64,000 nt of DNA from Pholiota molesta (lineage: Eukaryota > Basidiomycota > Agaricomycetes > Agaricales > Strophariaceae). The stretch covers positions 124,001-188,000 of the forward strand of contig JACGCK010000008.1 in NCBI GenBank assembly GCA_014925825.1. The letters are read 5' to 3'. Each line of letters opens with the position of its first letter. Positions within the stretch are counted from its first letter, which is position 1. Below are positions 23,562-35,929 of this stretch, piece by piece. A model generated the notes under the pieces. That model saw nothing but the letters and a program-made list of their open reading frames with translations. It was not told where the DNA came from and made no database searches. Position numbers and translations under genes: made by a program.

Positions 23562-24045
23562 ATGTGTGGAACGAGGAATGAGTCTCGTAGAAGGCACTAC
23601 GCGGAGTACGTGCTACATATTCTACTCTCATACACTAGCTATTGTACTAACTCATCATCTATTCTCGTACCAGAAACCTTGAAGCAGAACGCGAAAAAGC
23701 TCGCCTGCGTGCACGACGGTATTATTTTCTCGAAGTTGGCACGTATGTGTATATTTTATCTTACCGTCCTACTCTGCAGCGCCCGTCGGTTACCTCGTAG
23801 CACAGAGGACGAAGAACGGCGGAAAGAAATGCACCGAGAAGCGCAAGCTCGTTACAGAGAGGCCAATAGAATGCGTCTCAAGACTGAGTCATGGCAATAT
23901 AGGTGAATATCTTTAATTTTCAATGGCCACTAGTGCGATTAGGATCAAGTACTAATATAAAGATTCTAGAAGAAATATACGACTTGCAAAGGCAACAATT
24001 GACGACGAGAAAGAGTACATGCGGTTAATGGCACTCGAGCACTGA
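23562..24045 (+). CDS. 95-residue basic KDZ-element cargo protein
   Basis: Four exons (23562-23605, 23674-23718, 23780-23902, 23970-24045) with GT-AG introns containing TACTAAC/TACTAAT branch sites give 288 nt in phase. The product is almost entirely charged helix: RRRHYAENLEAEREKARLRA, DEERRKEMHREAQARYREAN, then WQYRRNIRLAKATIDDEKEY. The Tyr-x-x-Asn/Arg-rich heptads recall the basic region of DNA- or RNA-binding coiled coils, but no leucine zipper is evident. Recovering four small exons in phase argues for a real gene despite its size. It lies between the dioxygenase and the Ser/Pro-rich gene and transcribes with the dioxygenase. Function unknown. Confidence 0.6.
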
Positions 24046-24344
24046 TAGTTTACCTTTACGGCGAGCGGTCAGACATCACGCAATAATATTTCGAACTTGG
24101 TTCAGTTCCTAGGATTAGACTTGTACCTGAAGCCTCTCCGTGTCTTAGATTGTGAAGTTTTCAGTGGTCTGCGGAGTAAAAATGTAACATCTGAATGGGG
24201 CCTGTAGTATCACATATGCACCCATATGCACCTACCGGCCATCTTAAATCCAGTTGAGTCGGCGAATTGACCAATGCCTCAGAACCTTATTTTCAGTTAC
24301 TACGCAGCATAAGGCATCTATTCATTTGAATATAAGCAGCTAGT

Positions 24345-26255
24345 CTAAAACAATGGAATGCGGCACGAAATCAATGCGCGTATCCTAGCAAGTCCATGGT
24401 ACATAGGCATAAAGTAGGCATAGCAGGGCATAGGGCATAAGGGGAGTGCATAAACATACGGGGTATACCATAGAACGTTCCAGAAGAATTCAGCGCCTGT
24501 CGTTGTGAAGCTTGTCGAGGGGTTGATTGAGTAGCTCGGTGAGCTTGCTAAGCCCGAATCATTGAATTCAAAGTATAACAAATCGTCGTCGATTTCGATG
24601 TCGTCCTCGTCCTCATCGGAGCCATGATTCGCAAGGAGCGAAAAGGAATCAGAGCCAATGGAAGGCGATGCTTGTGAGCTTGATGCTTGAGAAGGGCCAG
24701 CAACGGGAGTGCCAGGCTCAGCTCCGTCGCCCCTACGAACCTGTGCGAGGTGTTGAAGGGGCGAAATCACGGCATCCGTCGTCTCGTTGGTGGCGGAAGC
24801 GGCAGATGGGGCCTGTTCGGGAGTTACGGGCTCAAAGAACCTGTGGACAACACGCGTATAGGCGGAGGAGCTGGATGCCGAGATCCTGGATTCGATCTTG
24901 GCGGAGCGGTGCCCAGCGGGTGGTTTTGGTGGCCAAGGTACGATGGGGATGGAGGAGAAGTGGGTGGATTCATCAACGACGATGGGGTCGCCATCGATCC
25001 CTGTATTGCAAAGGCGGCGATGGCGGCGATCCTGGTTTGGGGCGAATGGTTTATTCGAACCAGCTGACGAGGAACCGGCGACATGAGAGGACGGTCCAGC
25101 GGCGCGGGAGGATGGTCCAGCGACACGAGAGGACGGCCCAGCGAGAGCCGCGGAGGATTCTGGGACACGAGAGGACGGCGTTGGTGTACCGTGGGTCGTA
25201 GGAGGCCTGTGGCGGCGAGACATGGGGGAAGCCGAATTTACGAAAATGGGGTTTGCTGCTGCACCAGGGGTTACAGGAATGGATGGCCTAGCAGGGGCGT
25301 GTCTGGGTGGGGTGGATACAGAGGAAGCGAAGTACGGATGGGGACCAGACATAGCAGGCGTGGGTGGAGGGGGGCCAGAGGTGGCGGTTGAGGTGCCAAC
25401 GCCAAGGTAGGAGCCTGCCTCAGGCGAAGTAAATCGGGGCCGCTGGGGAGTCGGGCTGCTGGGTGATGATACAACCGCGCGGTGCCTCTTGCGCATTGGG
25501 CTGCCAGAATCAGGCTCAGGCTTCTCCCTGATTCTGATAAGATCAGCATCGTACGACCTGCGGTAGGCGGCGACTGCGTCTTCCCATGTGGCATGAGCCT
25601 TCGAAGAACCTTGCTTGACCTGGCAAGCATCCCTCGCCATTTCCCTTGAAATTGAAATTGATTAGCCTATGATCTTTGCTGATGTTCGATGGCGACTCAC
25701 CAATCATCAAAGATACCCACTCTCCAGCCACTTACCACGACGTAGTAGTGTTTGCCCTTGCGGGGGTGAATACTAGGGCATCAGGATCGATAGGCGCAAC
25801 GGAAGAAATGTTGCGCTCGCCGGCTCCGCCGTCTGAATCGCGAGCGGCAGACGCAATATCAGGTTCGATAGCTGCTGGAGACGCAGGTTGGCTTCCCGTG
25901 CCTTCAAGGCGAATGCCCATTAAGCCGTACAACTGCGTTGGGAAGGGGCTCAGCCCAGGACGCCGGGCCCTGCCGTGGGCTGCGATTATAGATTAAGTTA
26001 TCTGAAACATACAAGAAAAATGGAGGGCTTACATCCGGTGAAAAGATCGGCGTTGGGCGAAGCATGCCTTTCGAACGGCAAGGCATCCCGGCCGTCGAGG
26101 TTGTGAAGATCGGCATTGGGGGTAGCGTGCCTGTCGAACGGCAAGACATCCAGGCCATCGAGGTCTGGGCTCCTGAATCCATCGGGAGTGCTTGGATAGA
26201 GGTCGCTGGGGGGAGTATCTGCGCGAAAGGAAGGGGATTGAGAGAATCGTGCCAT
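24345..26255 (-). CDS. Ser/Pro-rich protein with RNase H1 N-terminal-like domain (one frame break)
   Basis: Exons (minus) 26255-26033, 25979-25701 and 25644-24345, introns 53 and 56 bp. The first exon has two imperfect repeats (LDGLDVLPFDRHATPNADL / LDGRDALPFERHASPNADL). The exon 2-3 junction encodes GKHYYVVVSGWRVGIFDDWE followed by HATWEDAVAAYRRSYD, the pattern of the RNase H1 N-terminal/viroplasmin hybrid-binding domain (YYVV...G...W.....V.G......F....A...Y). The remainder is Ser/Pro/Ala-rich with a (R/S)VAGPSS repeat and an acidic block (DEDEDDIEIDDD). The phase fails by one base within exon 2, at a run of five G on the plus strand (25762-25766). One missing base there would restore it, so it is a pseudogene or an assembly error. 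No function is assigned; an RNA:DNA-hybrid-binding cargo is a reasonable guess. Confidence 0.55.
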
Positions 26256-26628
26256 TTCAATTGGGTGGCGGTAACTGTAATCAATGGCGTCTTTTATCTC
26301 AAACAGTGGCAGAAAAAATACACACACTTACAGCCCTATTATCCGAATTTAACGGCCTTGTTGCATCGTTGTCTTGCAGGGCACTGTCTCCAACGGACGG
26401 ACGAAGGCTTGAATCGAGATATTGATTCCAGCTGGTTCGCGGGGACCTAGTTCAAAATGTCCAAATAGATTGTTAAGATGACAACTTGAAGATAATTAGA
26501 GGATGGACTTACCGATGAATCTGCATTCTTATATGTGTTCTTCAATTCGAGGGCTGATACATACACGTCGGTGAGTTTACATTCGAATTACTGGGCGTCG
26601 CGACGATACTTACCTTCAATTGTAGAAC

Positions 26629-29116
26629 ATGGTCAACCCCGGGGCATTCCAAGGATCTCGGAAGGATTTTTTGGAAAGTCAGAAAGCCGCCTACAACGAA
26701 GGTGTAGTTGGAGGTTATGCGGCGGATGCCCTAGCTCAGATTCAGCGGCTTTTCTTTAAGCGATATCCAATCGACTTACCCTATGATCAAGAGCCTGATG
26801 CTGAGGTGCTTGCCACTGTCGACTACGACGCTCCTGACGTTGAACAAGAGGAGCCTGATGAGGCCCAGATGGGACCTGAAGAGTACGCCGATGCCATGTC
26901 AGCACTGGAGGAGCGACGGAGTACAATCGCGTTTAGGAAGGCGGTACGTCTGAGGTCACTGTCTGGTCTTGAGTCTCAACAACGGCTGACGAGTCAGGTG
27001 ACTTCTATAGCAAATCAAGAGGTGGCTTGCTTATCAGCACATGAAAGACCACGACATGGACCCTAAAGAGTCTGGAGCCCATAACCCATACCGCATCTTA
27101 CTCCACAAACTCACCGGAACGACAGTCCAATGCCCTCGCCTTCGAACACCTGTCAACGTTTGGCGTAAAACTCAGCGGGAGGCGATCGAGCGGGAAGCAA
27201 AAATCCGAGGGACGCGACTTGGAACGAAGAAGGGGGGTTTTGCGGCGCTAAGGGACAAGGTCGCTAAAGAGTTGTATGCAGCTTTGGATGACGAGGAAAA
27301 GGAAGAGTGGAAGAAACAAGCCAAGGAAGAGCACAAAGCCAGTGTCGCGGCTTGGAAGCGGGATACGGAGGGGAGCTTTCCCACCGATCCAGCAGATCGG
27401 CAAAGGTACGTCCTTATATTTTCTGCTGCCTAATTCATGTTTTGACGCTCTCTTAGATGTATCTATGGCTTGGTGAACTTCATGCAGCCAATCCTCGATC
27501 TTATTTGCGAAGCGACGGGATGGAAGGCAACATTTATCGCTGGTGGGCCAGAGCCTGCCCATGGCGGACGTCTGAACGTTATCAGGTTTGTTCCCGGATC
27601 TTCATACCGACTCCCATTCCTTTATTAACCTTCGTATTACAGCATCCACTCAGGTAGTACCCTTGGTGATGTCAAGATGAATTTTGGCCGGCTCGAGCGA
27701 GTCCGATATAAAGATATCATCCTCCCAATTTATGGCCAATTTTTACAGAAATGCTACTGTAAGTTCAATTCAGTGTATCCTGGAATATGCCCCAGCTCAT
27801 TATGTTATCATAAAGCTCCCGAGGAATGCAGAGGACGTGCTTTAGCAACCGCCGATGGGTTCGAGAGTCTGGGGACCATGGATCTTGAAGGCGCCGATTT
27901 ATATTCGGTAAATATGGAGACCACCACGGCCTCTGAACCTCTCGCTCGCCCAATCGTCGATTCCTCTGCAACTACAACAAATTCCACATCAAGATCCCGT
28001 ACAGATGCGCAGGACGCGGCACCCGGACCAGCAGAACACCCTCAATCTTTACATGGCGCCTCTCCATCTCCATCTCCACCTCCAAGCCCTACGTTCTCAC
28101 CGCAGCGCCAAGACTCTCGCAGTTCCTCTCGCTCTCCTTCCCGAGCGCCTAGCCCTTCACATTTACCACGCCCATCTACACCTTCCTCCACGAGCTCTAT
28201 CTTGCGCGTCGATTTGCCTCCGTCTCCCGACGTCTCTTCTCGTACACCTGGAATTGCAAGCAACAACACGGCGTCGCCAACACATGCTCCTACCCCCACC
28301 GACGTGTCCAACGGCCTGGGTCAAAAGAGACAAGCCGACGCCATTCCTAACAGCACGCCCCGTCCCAAACGAACGTGCATTGCCCGTAATGTGACTACGA
28401 GCATTCCCTCGCCAGTCCGTCACTCCAACGACCCTGCCTCTGGCGCCAACCCAACCCGCCGTACTCGCAATACTCGAGCCATTCGCCCTGAAGGTTTGCC
28501 GCCCGCGCAAACCAATGGTGCTCCTCCCTCACCTCGAGTAACCCGCAGCACTAACACTGCCCTCAACCCTGTGGAGCCACCATTGCCTACTGCATCCCTT
28601 CGGAGGCTCGATGCCGCTCACGATGCGCCTGCGTGGTTTTCCAGAGCGCTGGTGATGTTTCAATGCGCAGATCCGGATCTTGGACCCTCGTGGAAGAAGC
28701 TCATTCACCAGTGGGTAGCATTTGAGATGAAGGAGGGGTATGGCCGCGACACTGTTGGGAAACTCAAGGCAAAGCGTAGGCCCGCTTTCGTGGGCGACTG
28801 GATCCAGCGAGCGCGCGCACCAAGCTGGCGCCCTGCTATTTCGGACATAGCAACCATCGAAGAGGGCTTTCGCGAGTGGTGGACTTCCCTGCAACCCGGC
28901 TGGCGAGTAGACATGGATGGCAGGTTGGATATGGCAGCGGTGGAGGGCGACTGGGAACCGTTGAGGCAGCCAGGCATCAACGGACTTCTCAGCCTCGTAG
29001 CTGGGTTGTTCTTCTGGGGTTCAGCAGCTCGCGACGCTCCGACTGCCTGCGACGCATGGTCGCGCTTTGTCAATGATTGTAGTCTGATGTTTGAAGGACT
29101 TTTAGCCAGTCCCTAG
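26629..29116 (+). CDS. HMG-box-like cargo protein, agaricomycete-expanded family
   Basis: Five exons (26629-26943, 27011-27405, 27457-27585, 27643-27758, 27816-29116) sum to 2256 nt (751 residues) in perfect phase. Residues ~148-220 (PVNVWRKTQREAIEREAKIR, then DEEKEEWKKQAKEEHKASVA) look like an HMG-box-type three-helix segment. A conserved block follows (YGLVNFMQPILDLICEATGW, HSGSTLGDVKMNFG). Residues ~395-590 are Ser/Pro/Thr-rich with short basic clusters. The C-terminus (PAWFSRALVMFQCADPDLG, VGDWIQRARAPSWRP, REWWTSLQPGWR, PGINGLLSLVAGLFFWG) is a domain I know from large agaricomycete families without a defined function. The gene is intact and is the last before the right arm of the KDZ element. 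Roles in target binding or element regulation are speculative. Confidence 0.8.
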
Positions 29117-29265
29117 CTGTTTTTAATCCTGTTCACCTGTGCCATACATATATCTAATGATACTGAATATACCCAACCTGTTCTGCAAGCAAAGAAACTA
29201 ACATATAATCAAAGAAACAAAGGTATACCAAGAATGCTGGACTGTGACAGGTTTTCAGGTGGTGG
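29117..29265. other. 3' flank of the HMG-like gene
   Basis: AT-rich sequence with a CATACATATATCTAATGATA-type tail, suitable for polyadenylation, before the KDZ arm. Nothing else is seen. Confidence 0.35.
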
Positions 29266-29423
29266 GGCTGTGCGACGCGTGGCACTACGTCATCTCGGTA
29301 AAGGGTAACCGAATAAAAATAAACGCGCCGACGGGCGCTTTATCCGTCGCTAAAATTAGATCTAATATTATTGATTCCGAGCGTCATCCATAAGCCCCCG
29401 CGGAATCCACCCCTTCCCGCCCG
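29266..29423 (-). repeat. Right inverted arm of the KDZ element (truncated)
   Basis: Inverted partner of 12769-12923. Homology stops two bases before a TG that begins an LTR at 29424, so the LTR insertion removed or separated the outer end. Confidence 0.85.
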
Positions 29424-29688
29424 TGTAAGGATGGCCGTCACCTGACCTTACACCAGTAGATACATACGACGCGTCCGATCCATTTAGTATCTTACCTCTT
29501 CCTTTCCGATATACACCTACTCTTACCATACCACACACACATCTCATCCCCTCCTCTTCTCATAGACACCGCTCTTACCCAAACTCAATAAATCCACAAC
29601 TTGATCCTGTCTTTTTCGGTCCGATTCCGTAAGTCATCGAACCTCGCTTCATTTCAGTGTATTCCACTCCATACGGAGTGGTCTTTCA
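29424..29688 (+). repeat. 5' LTR of chromovirus A
   Basis: TGTAAGGATGG...GTCTTTCA. It cuts the right arm of the KDZ element. It is near-identical to 35930-36192. Confidence 0.92.
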
Positions 29689-30089
29689 CTTTTTTTTTGA
29701 CATCAATCAACTTGTGACGGATTTATTGCACTCGAGACACTCCTGTGCACATCAAAGACTCGCGTTAATCGCTTTCTCACAACGGCTTCACCGTTTACTT
29801 CTCCTTCTTCTACGGAACTGTATAGTACTCCAGTCTCCCGCATCCTCCAGTTTTCTCCAGACACCAGCTCCAGCTCCAGCCCCAGCCTATAGCGTGTCTC
29901 AGTTTATCCCCAGGTACTTGGGCTATCGTACTTCTTGGGGCGCATATATTCGCTATTTTTGGAATTAGCGCGCATATATTTTGGGCTCGAGCTTATTTTT
30001 GATCCGTCCCTGATCTTCGCTGTGATCTCTTGTCCAGCGCTGATATTCCTCTCAATCCAGCTCCCGTTTTCGACTCCTACTGTTAAAAG

Positions 30090-31595
30090 ATGTCTAGTGG
30101 CTCACGCATCACCCCTGTTAGACCTCGTTTCACTAGGGCTTCCGCTAGGCAGAACAACTTGCCCGTTTTAGGTCCCTTAACGGGTGATAACGACCGTTCC
30201 GTTCTTAGGACGTCTCGATCTCCGGAACCTAAGGTCGAAAGCCCAGTCTCTAACCATTCGTCCCCTTCTTCGGGTGACTCGGACCCTTCGGATTTTTCTT
30301 TCACAAAAGATATCGAAGATTTATCCTCAAATCCTTCTTCAGCCGATTCCAGTTCTTCTTCTTTATCCTCTCTCCCAGATCTCATCCCTATCGAGGATTC
30401 TAGTGATTCTTCCGTGACCGAAGCAAACCCATCTTCCGTCGGTCCCTTAAACGACGGCCCTCCGGATCCTTCTGACGATTCTTCAAGTTCTTCTGACCCA
30501 TCCGAGCCTTCTCATCCCGAAGACAATTCGAGTTCGTCGGACGAATCTTCAGCCGGAAGCGAACCCTCAGTTGTAGAAACGAATTACTCTGACAATATCG
30601 CCATTCACCCCACTGGCTCTGACTCTTCTTCCGATTCCGAAATCATGACTACCGCCAGCGCACCGTCTTTCATTGAAACTTCCCATAAATATCCTCCTTT
30701 GATCCTCGAGTGCGAGAATATCACCCCGGCTCTCTTACGCGACTGGGAGAAAGAAGCGCTTGTTCACTTCCATCGAAAGAAGATCGCCGAGGAGGAACGC
30801 GTCACCGAAATTTTTGGCTGTTTCCGCAAAAACGAGCTTTTAGAGGCTTGGCTCGAGCGCAACAGAGACGAATGGGAAGCGCTTATAGATTCTGAAGACG
30901 GTTTTTCTTTCCGCGATTTCATGGCCGTAATGCGATCTTCGTTCCTCGAGAAAGATTGGGAAAGAAAAATCTTACAGAACGACGTTCACGCGCGCATGGA
31001 ACCCGATGAGAAGTTTTCCACCTTTTATAGGCGTATCACCATCGCAAACAACCAATTATCCCATTCCGAGTACTACGTGAAACCTACCGAGCTTCGTGAT
31101 ATCTTGACCCGCAATTTCTCCAAACGTTTGCGCGACGCTATCGACAGCCTGTCTGACTCTGAACGAGAGCGTATCGAAGACGAACCGGTCTTCGATAAAT
31201 GGATTGCGAGGATTTTAAAGCTTGATATCACGAGCGCTAAAGCGCACGAAGCTCTAGCCTCCGCAGCCGAAAAGATGTTTCGAGAGAATTACGCTGGGTT
31301 CAACAGAAATGACTACGACTCTATGAACAAGCGCCAGAGGACTGGGTACTACGCTCCCACCGCTGCTATGGCTTCAAACGTGGCAACGGGCGCTAACGTG
31401 TATCCAACTCATAACCCTCCTGTTGGTTTCATTGGGCCCAGGATTTTCCCTCCCAAACTCACGGAGGACGAGCGTTCGATCCTTCAGCGTCACCGTGGCT
31501 GCTACAAATGCCGACGTGTCAATGTCTTGTCTGACGATCATTCTGGCGCCAAATGCAATGACGACCCCCCTCTGGTATCAATTACAAGGTCATAA
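30090..31595 (+). pseudogene. Chromovirus A gag
   Basis: Open from ATG 30090. About 190 residues of Ser/Asp/Pro-rich linker are followed by the retrotransposon gag core (LLEAWLERNRDEWEAL, FSFRDFMAVMRSSFLEKDWE, FYRRITIANN) and a zinc knuckle of C-x2-C-x9-H-x4-C form (CYKCRRVNVLSDDHSGAKC). After CND the frame is lost at a run of C (31563-31570). The sequence expected next (SGINYKVITDDWARSFNGKP) is present in the -1 frame, so the normally continuous gag-pol frame is broken by a one-base gain. This is more like mutation or an assembly error than programmed slippage. Confidence 0.85.
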
Positions 31596-34500
31596 CCGAC
31601 GACTGGGCGCGTAGCTTCAACGGTAAACCTTCTCCTGTCAATCCAAAAATCGTCCCTGCTCAGGCATCTTTCAACCCTGCTCCTATGGGTCCCTCCGTCG
31701 CCCCTGTCGCCGCCACCGCGAGCTACTACCATAACCGTCCATCGCAATACACTCGTCACGAAAATCCCCCACCGGCTCCCCGCGTCGATAACAAACGAGA
31801 GCGTCTCGAGCACAATTACCCTTACAAACATGAAATCCCTCTGAATTATAGGGCTCAGTCTGCGCCGGTCACTAACGGTAGATTCTTACGCCAGAACGCT
31901 TCAGCTGGACCGTCAAACTTGCGCAGGGCCCGTTCTCCGCGTACTCCTTCTCCATCGCCTGAGCAGCGCTCCCAACGTGGCTCACCGATTGGTTTAGTAA
32001 CACAGCGAGGGATCTCCCCTTCTTCCTCGAGTGAAAAGAGACGTTCTGACGATGATGGCTACGCTTCAGATGATGTGAGTAATCACGCTTGTCTTGAACG
32101 CACAAGTCCTATAACAGTCGAGCACCTTTGGTGGACTGCTACCTGTGATTCTCCCGTGAACGATTTTTCTGTCCCTGTCAGAACGTTACTCGACGACGGT
32201 GCTCACCTAGTTTTAATTAGGCCTGAACTCGTTTTGAAATTAGCGCTACCTATTCACAAGCTCAAGAAACCCATTGGCGCTACCTTGGCCTGGTCTGATA
32301 CCCCATTCTCTTTTGTCGATTTCGTTGTCATTACTCTTAATTCCGTTAACAACGCCTGGTCGTCTAAGCCTACAATTGCCTTGATTTGTAATAACTTGTG
32401 TGCAGAAATTTTACTCGGGTTACCTTTCCTCCAGCATAATGGTATCGTTATTGATCATGAGCTTCGAACGGTCATTGATAAAAAATGTGGCTACGATTTA
32501 CTGAACCCGGGGAAGATTTCTCCCCCTCCTGTTTTATTAACTCCTAAAGAGCGCCGGTCAGAATATAAAGAAAATAGGAAAAGGTTTAAAGCTGAATTGA
32601 AGTGGCGTCTAGCAATTCGACGCCGTGAATTATCCGAGAATACCGATTACAAAGAAAGCAAACCAGCTAATCCCATAGCAGCTATCACGAATAGAGTAGA
32701 AGAATTAGCCTCTTTACTCGAACTCCAGAAATACGAAGAACAAATTAAAGCTGATTTCGCACCTATCTTCGAACCTATTCCTCACAGCTCTGAATTACCG
32801 GATGATGAAGTAGCCCGGATTGTTCTGATCGACCCTAAGAGACAAGTAAAAACTCGAACGTACCCATGTCCTCGACAATATCAAGACTCTTTCCAAGCTC
32901 TTATCAAACAGCGTTTAGACTCTGGCTTTATTCGGCTCTCTTCCAGTTCCCACTGTTCACCGTCCTTTATTACCCCAAAAGCCGATCCAAAGGCAATGCC
33001 CGTTGGGTTTGCGATTATCGTCAACTCAACGACAATACTGTACCTGATAACTTCCCTATACCGGATGTAGATAATGTTTTACGCAGCTGCGCAAAGGGGA
33101 AAATCTGGGCGCAGATCGACATGACTGATAGTTTCTTCCAAACCCGGATGCACCCAGATAGTATTAAATATACAGCGGTTACTACACCCTTTGGCGCCTA
33201 CGAATGGCTCGTGATGCCCATGGGTTTCCGCAATTCGCCTTCTATCCACCAGAGACGAGTTACACGAGCTTTGCAACACCTCATTGGAAAAATTTGCTAC
33301 ATCTATTTAGATGATATTGTAATCTGGTCCGACTCCCTAGAAGAGCATATTCAGAATGTTAAAACGGTTCTACAAGCTCTGATTGACGCCCGTTTATATG
33401 TAAACAAGAAAAAGACTCACTTGTTTAAATACGAGATTAAATTTCTTGGGTCACAAAGTCTCCCAATCTGGTATCGAGGCTGATTCTAAGAAAGTGGATA
33501 AGATATTAGATTGGCCTACGCCTGAATCCACGAAGGATGTTCGCAAATTTTTGGGCCTCGTGCGCTATTTAAACGCTTTCTTGCCACGTTTAGCAATACA
33601 GTCAGAAATATTGAGTGAATGACTTTTAGAAAATACGACAAATGTTTTCCAGCTTGGACACCGAAACACGAAATGGCTTTTCAAAATATTAAAGAAATTG
33701 TCACCTCCAGAGAATGTCTTACAGTAATTGATCACTACGACCCTCCAAGAAGATTTTGTTACCACGGACGCTCAGATACTTGCTCTGGCGCCGTGCTTTC
33801 CTTCGGAGAGACCTGGTCTGGCTCTCGACCTGTCGCCTTCGACTCTATGACTTTCAAGGGTGCTGAGCTTAATTATCCTGTTCATGAGAAAGAATTACTA
33901 GCGATTTTGCGAGCAATTCGGCGCTGGAAAGTTGACCTCTTGGGTTCAGAATTTTTGGTTTACACAGACCATAAGACTCTGCTAAATTTCGACACTCAGA
34001 AAGAATTATCGCGACGACAAGCGCGCTGGATGGAGGAGCTCTCAATTTACAACTGCAAATTTGTCTACGTCAAAGGGGATGATAACACTGTGGCCGATGC
34101 CTTGTCTCGTTTCCCGCATGCCAAACTAGCCTCTCTCGACATAGCAGAAGCGTCGGCTTCGCATCCATACCACTTTTGCCCGGAGGAAGAAGTCGTCATA
34201 GCCTCCATAATGCCTTGTAGCGGAGTTTTCGCATGCGTAAACGCGCTCTCAGACAAGGAAATTGTCCGTTTAAGCTCGAGCGTAACACTGGACCCAAAAT
34301 TAGTCTCAGAAATTACAGCATGTTACCAAAGTGATCCTTGTGCCAAAAGCTACTCTCAGCAAGCAAAGGAATAACAAATCTTAATATCAGGAACGGTTTA
34401 TGGTTTTGTCTGACCGTTTGATTGTCCCTGCAGGTTGTAGTCTGCGTTCCTTGGTTTTCCAAATTGCCCATGATACATTAGGTCATTTCGGCTTTGCAAA

Positions 34501-35764
34501 GACTTATAACGCTATCAGAGATTCTTATTTTTGGCCTAACATGAGAACTGATCTTGAGAACTCTTACATTCCTAGTTGTGTAGACTGTCAGCGAAACAAG
34601 TCTTCTACAACCAAGCCTTCCGGGCCTTTACACCCGTTGCCGGTTCCTGATAGTAGATGTCAGTCGGTGGCACTCGATTTCATTGGGCCTTTACCCGAAG
34701 ACGACGGTTTCAATATGATCTTGACTATTACCGATAGATTGGGTTCCGATGTCCGCATCGTACCTGTCCGCTCCGACATGACAGCTCCACAATTAGCGAT
34801 TGTTTTTTTTGATGAATGGTATTGCGAGAACGGGTTGCCTGCTACTCTAGTATCTGACAGAGACAAGCTGTTTGTTTCTAACTTCTGGAGTGAATTGTGC
34901 AAAATTACGGGAATTGACATTGCTATGTCCTCCGCGTTCCATCCTGAATCTGATGGTGCTAGTGAACGCACGAATAAGACCGTTAATCAGTGCCTGCGAT
35001 TCCATGTTGAACGTAATCAAACCGGCTGGAAGCGTGCTCTCAAGCGTATCCGGTTTCAAATAATGTCTACAGTGAACGCAAGTACGGGCTATTCTCCTTT
35101 CCAATTACGTTTTGGACAACAGCCTCGCGTTTTACCTCCGTTATTCCCCCTCGATACTGAGGCGGCAACTTATAAGACAACTGCTAAAGACATTATTGAA
35201 CAAGTCGCTTTAGATGTATCCGCTGCAAAGGATAATTTAATGGTTGCCAAAATAACTCAAGCTTTCCACTCGAACAAGCACCGTTCTGATGCACCTGTCT
35301 ATGCGCCTGGTGATAAGGTTATGCTCAGCACGCTTAATAGGCGCCGAGATTACAGGCGCGCGGAAGAGAACAGGGTGGCTAAATTTATGCCTCGGTTCGA
35401 CGGCCCGTACATGGTCATTAGCGCGCACACGGATGCTTCTACTGTTACTCTTGAGATCCCGAACGCCCCGAATATTTCCCTACCTTCCATACTTCGCTCG
35501 TTAAACCTTTCCAGCAAAATGACTCTGATAAATTCCCACAACGCACATTGGAAGCTCCGGGTCCTGTTTCAGTGGATGGTTTGACGAATATTACGTGGAA
35601 AAATTCGTAGACCATAAGAAAATCGGTTCTAAGTTCATTACTTAGTACGATGGGTTGGTGAAGGGCCCGAAGAAGACCGCTGGATCGCCGGTGAATATCT
35701 GGACAAAAATGAGGCATTAGACAAGTACTGGGCCGACCGACCTGGGGGCAATCCTTTCTTGTAA
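31570..35764 (+). pseudogene. Chromovirus A pol: PR-RT-RNase H-IN-chromodomain
   Basis: Protease motif LLDDGAHLVLIRPEL (~32190). RT: VCDYRQLNDN, KIWAQIDMTDSFFQ and the catalytic YIYLDDIVIW (~33300). RNase H: SGAVLSFGETW, HEKELLAILRAI, YTDHKTLL. Integrase: zinc finger H-x3-H region and PSCVDCQRNK, with catalytic Asp in ALDFIGPL, Asp in SDRDKLFVSNFW and Glu in HPESDGASERTNK. The C-terminal chromodomain reads LVRWVGEGPEEDRWIAGEYL and ends in TAA at 35762. Frame breaks occur near 33000, 33455, 33600, 34372 and 35520-35640, so it is not translatable as written. The C-terminal chromodomain, which targets histone marks, identifies a chromovirus. Confidence 0.85.
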
Positions 35765-35929
35765 TGTACTTTTTTCTTCTCATATTTTGCCTGCGGTAGC
35801 TTTTCCCTACGGGGTTTTAACGCACCCGTGAAAGGATTTTTTTCTATTTCTCATTTATCTTTGTATTCCATTGCTTTATTTTTTATTTTTTTCTTCTATC
35901 TGCTCTCGATTTTACTTTGGGGGGAGCAG

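Larger units (their letters stand above)
12769..29423. mobile_element. Composite KDZ transposon with TET/JBP cargo (~16.7 kb)
   Basis: Inverted ~155-bp arms at 12769-12923 and 29266-29423 (about 97% identical by eye) enclose a KDZ transposase on the minus strand, a TET/JBP-type dioxygenase on the plus strand and three further genes. Subtracting the 4.3 kb of insertions in the transposase intron leaves an element of ~12.4 kb. The right arm is cut by the LTR of a Ty3 element, so its outermost end and target duplication are lost. The genetic link between KDZ transposons and TET/JBP genes in basidiomycetes is established (Iyer, Aravind and colleagues). The exact boundaries given here are inference from the inverted arms. 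Confidence 0.75.

Noticed and set aside
31555..31600. Programmed -1 frameshift between gag and pol of chromovirus A
   Set aside because: No proper slippery heptamer and stem-loop; related elements read through this zinc-knuckle region in one frame and the site is a C run, so a one-base gain is likelier.
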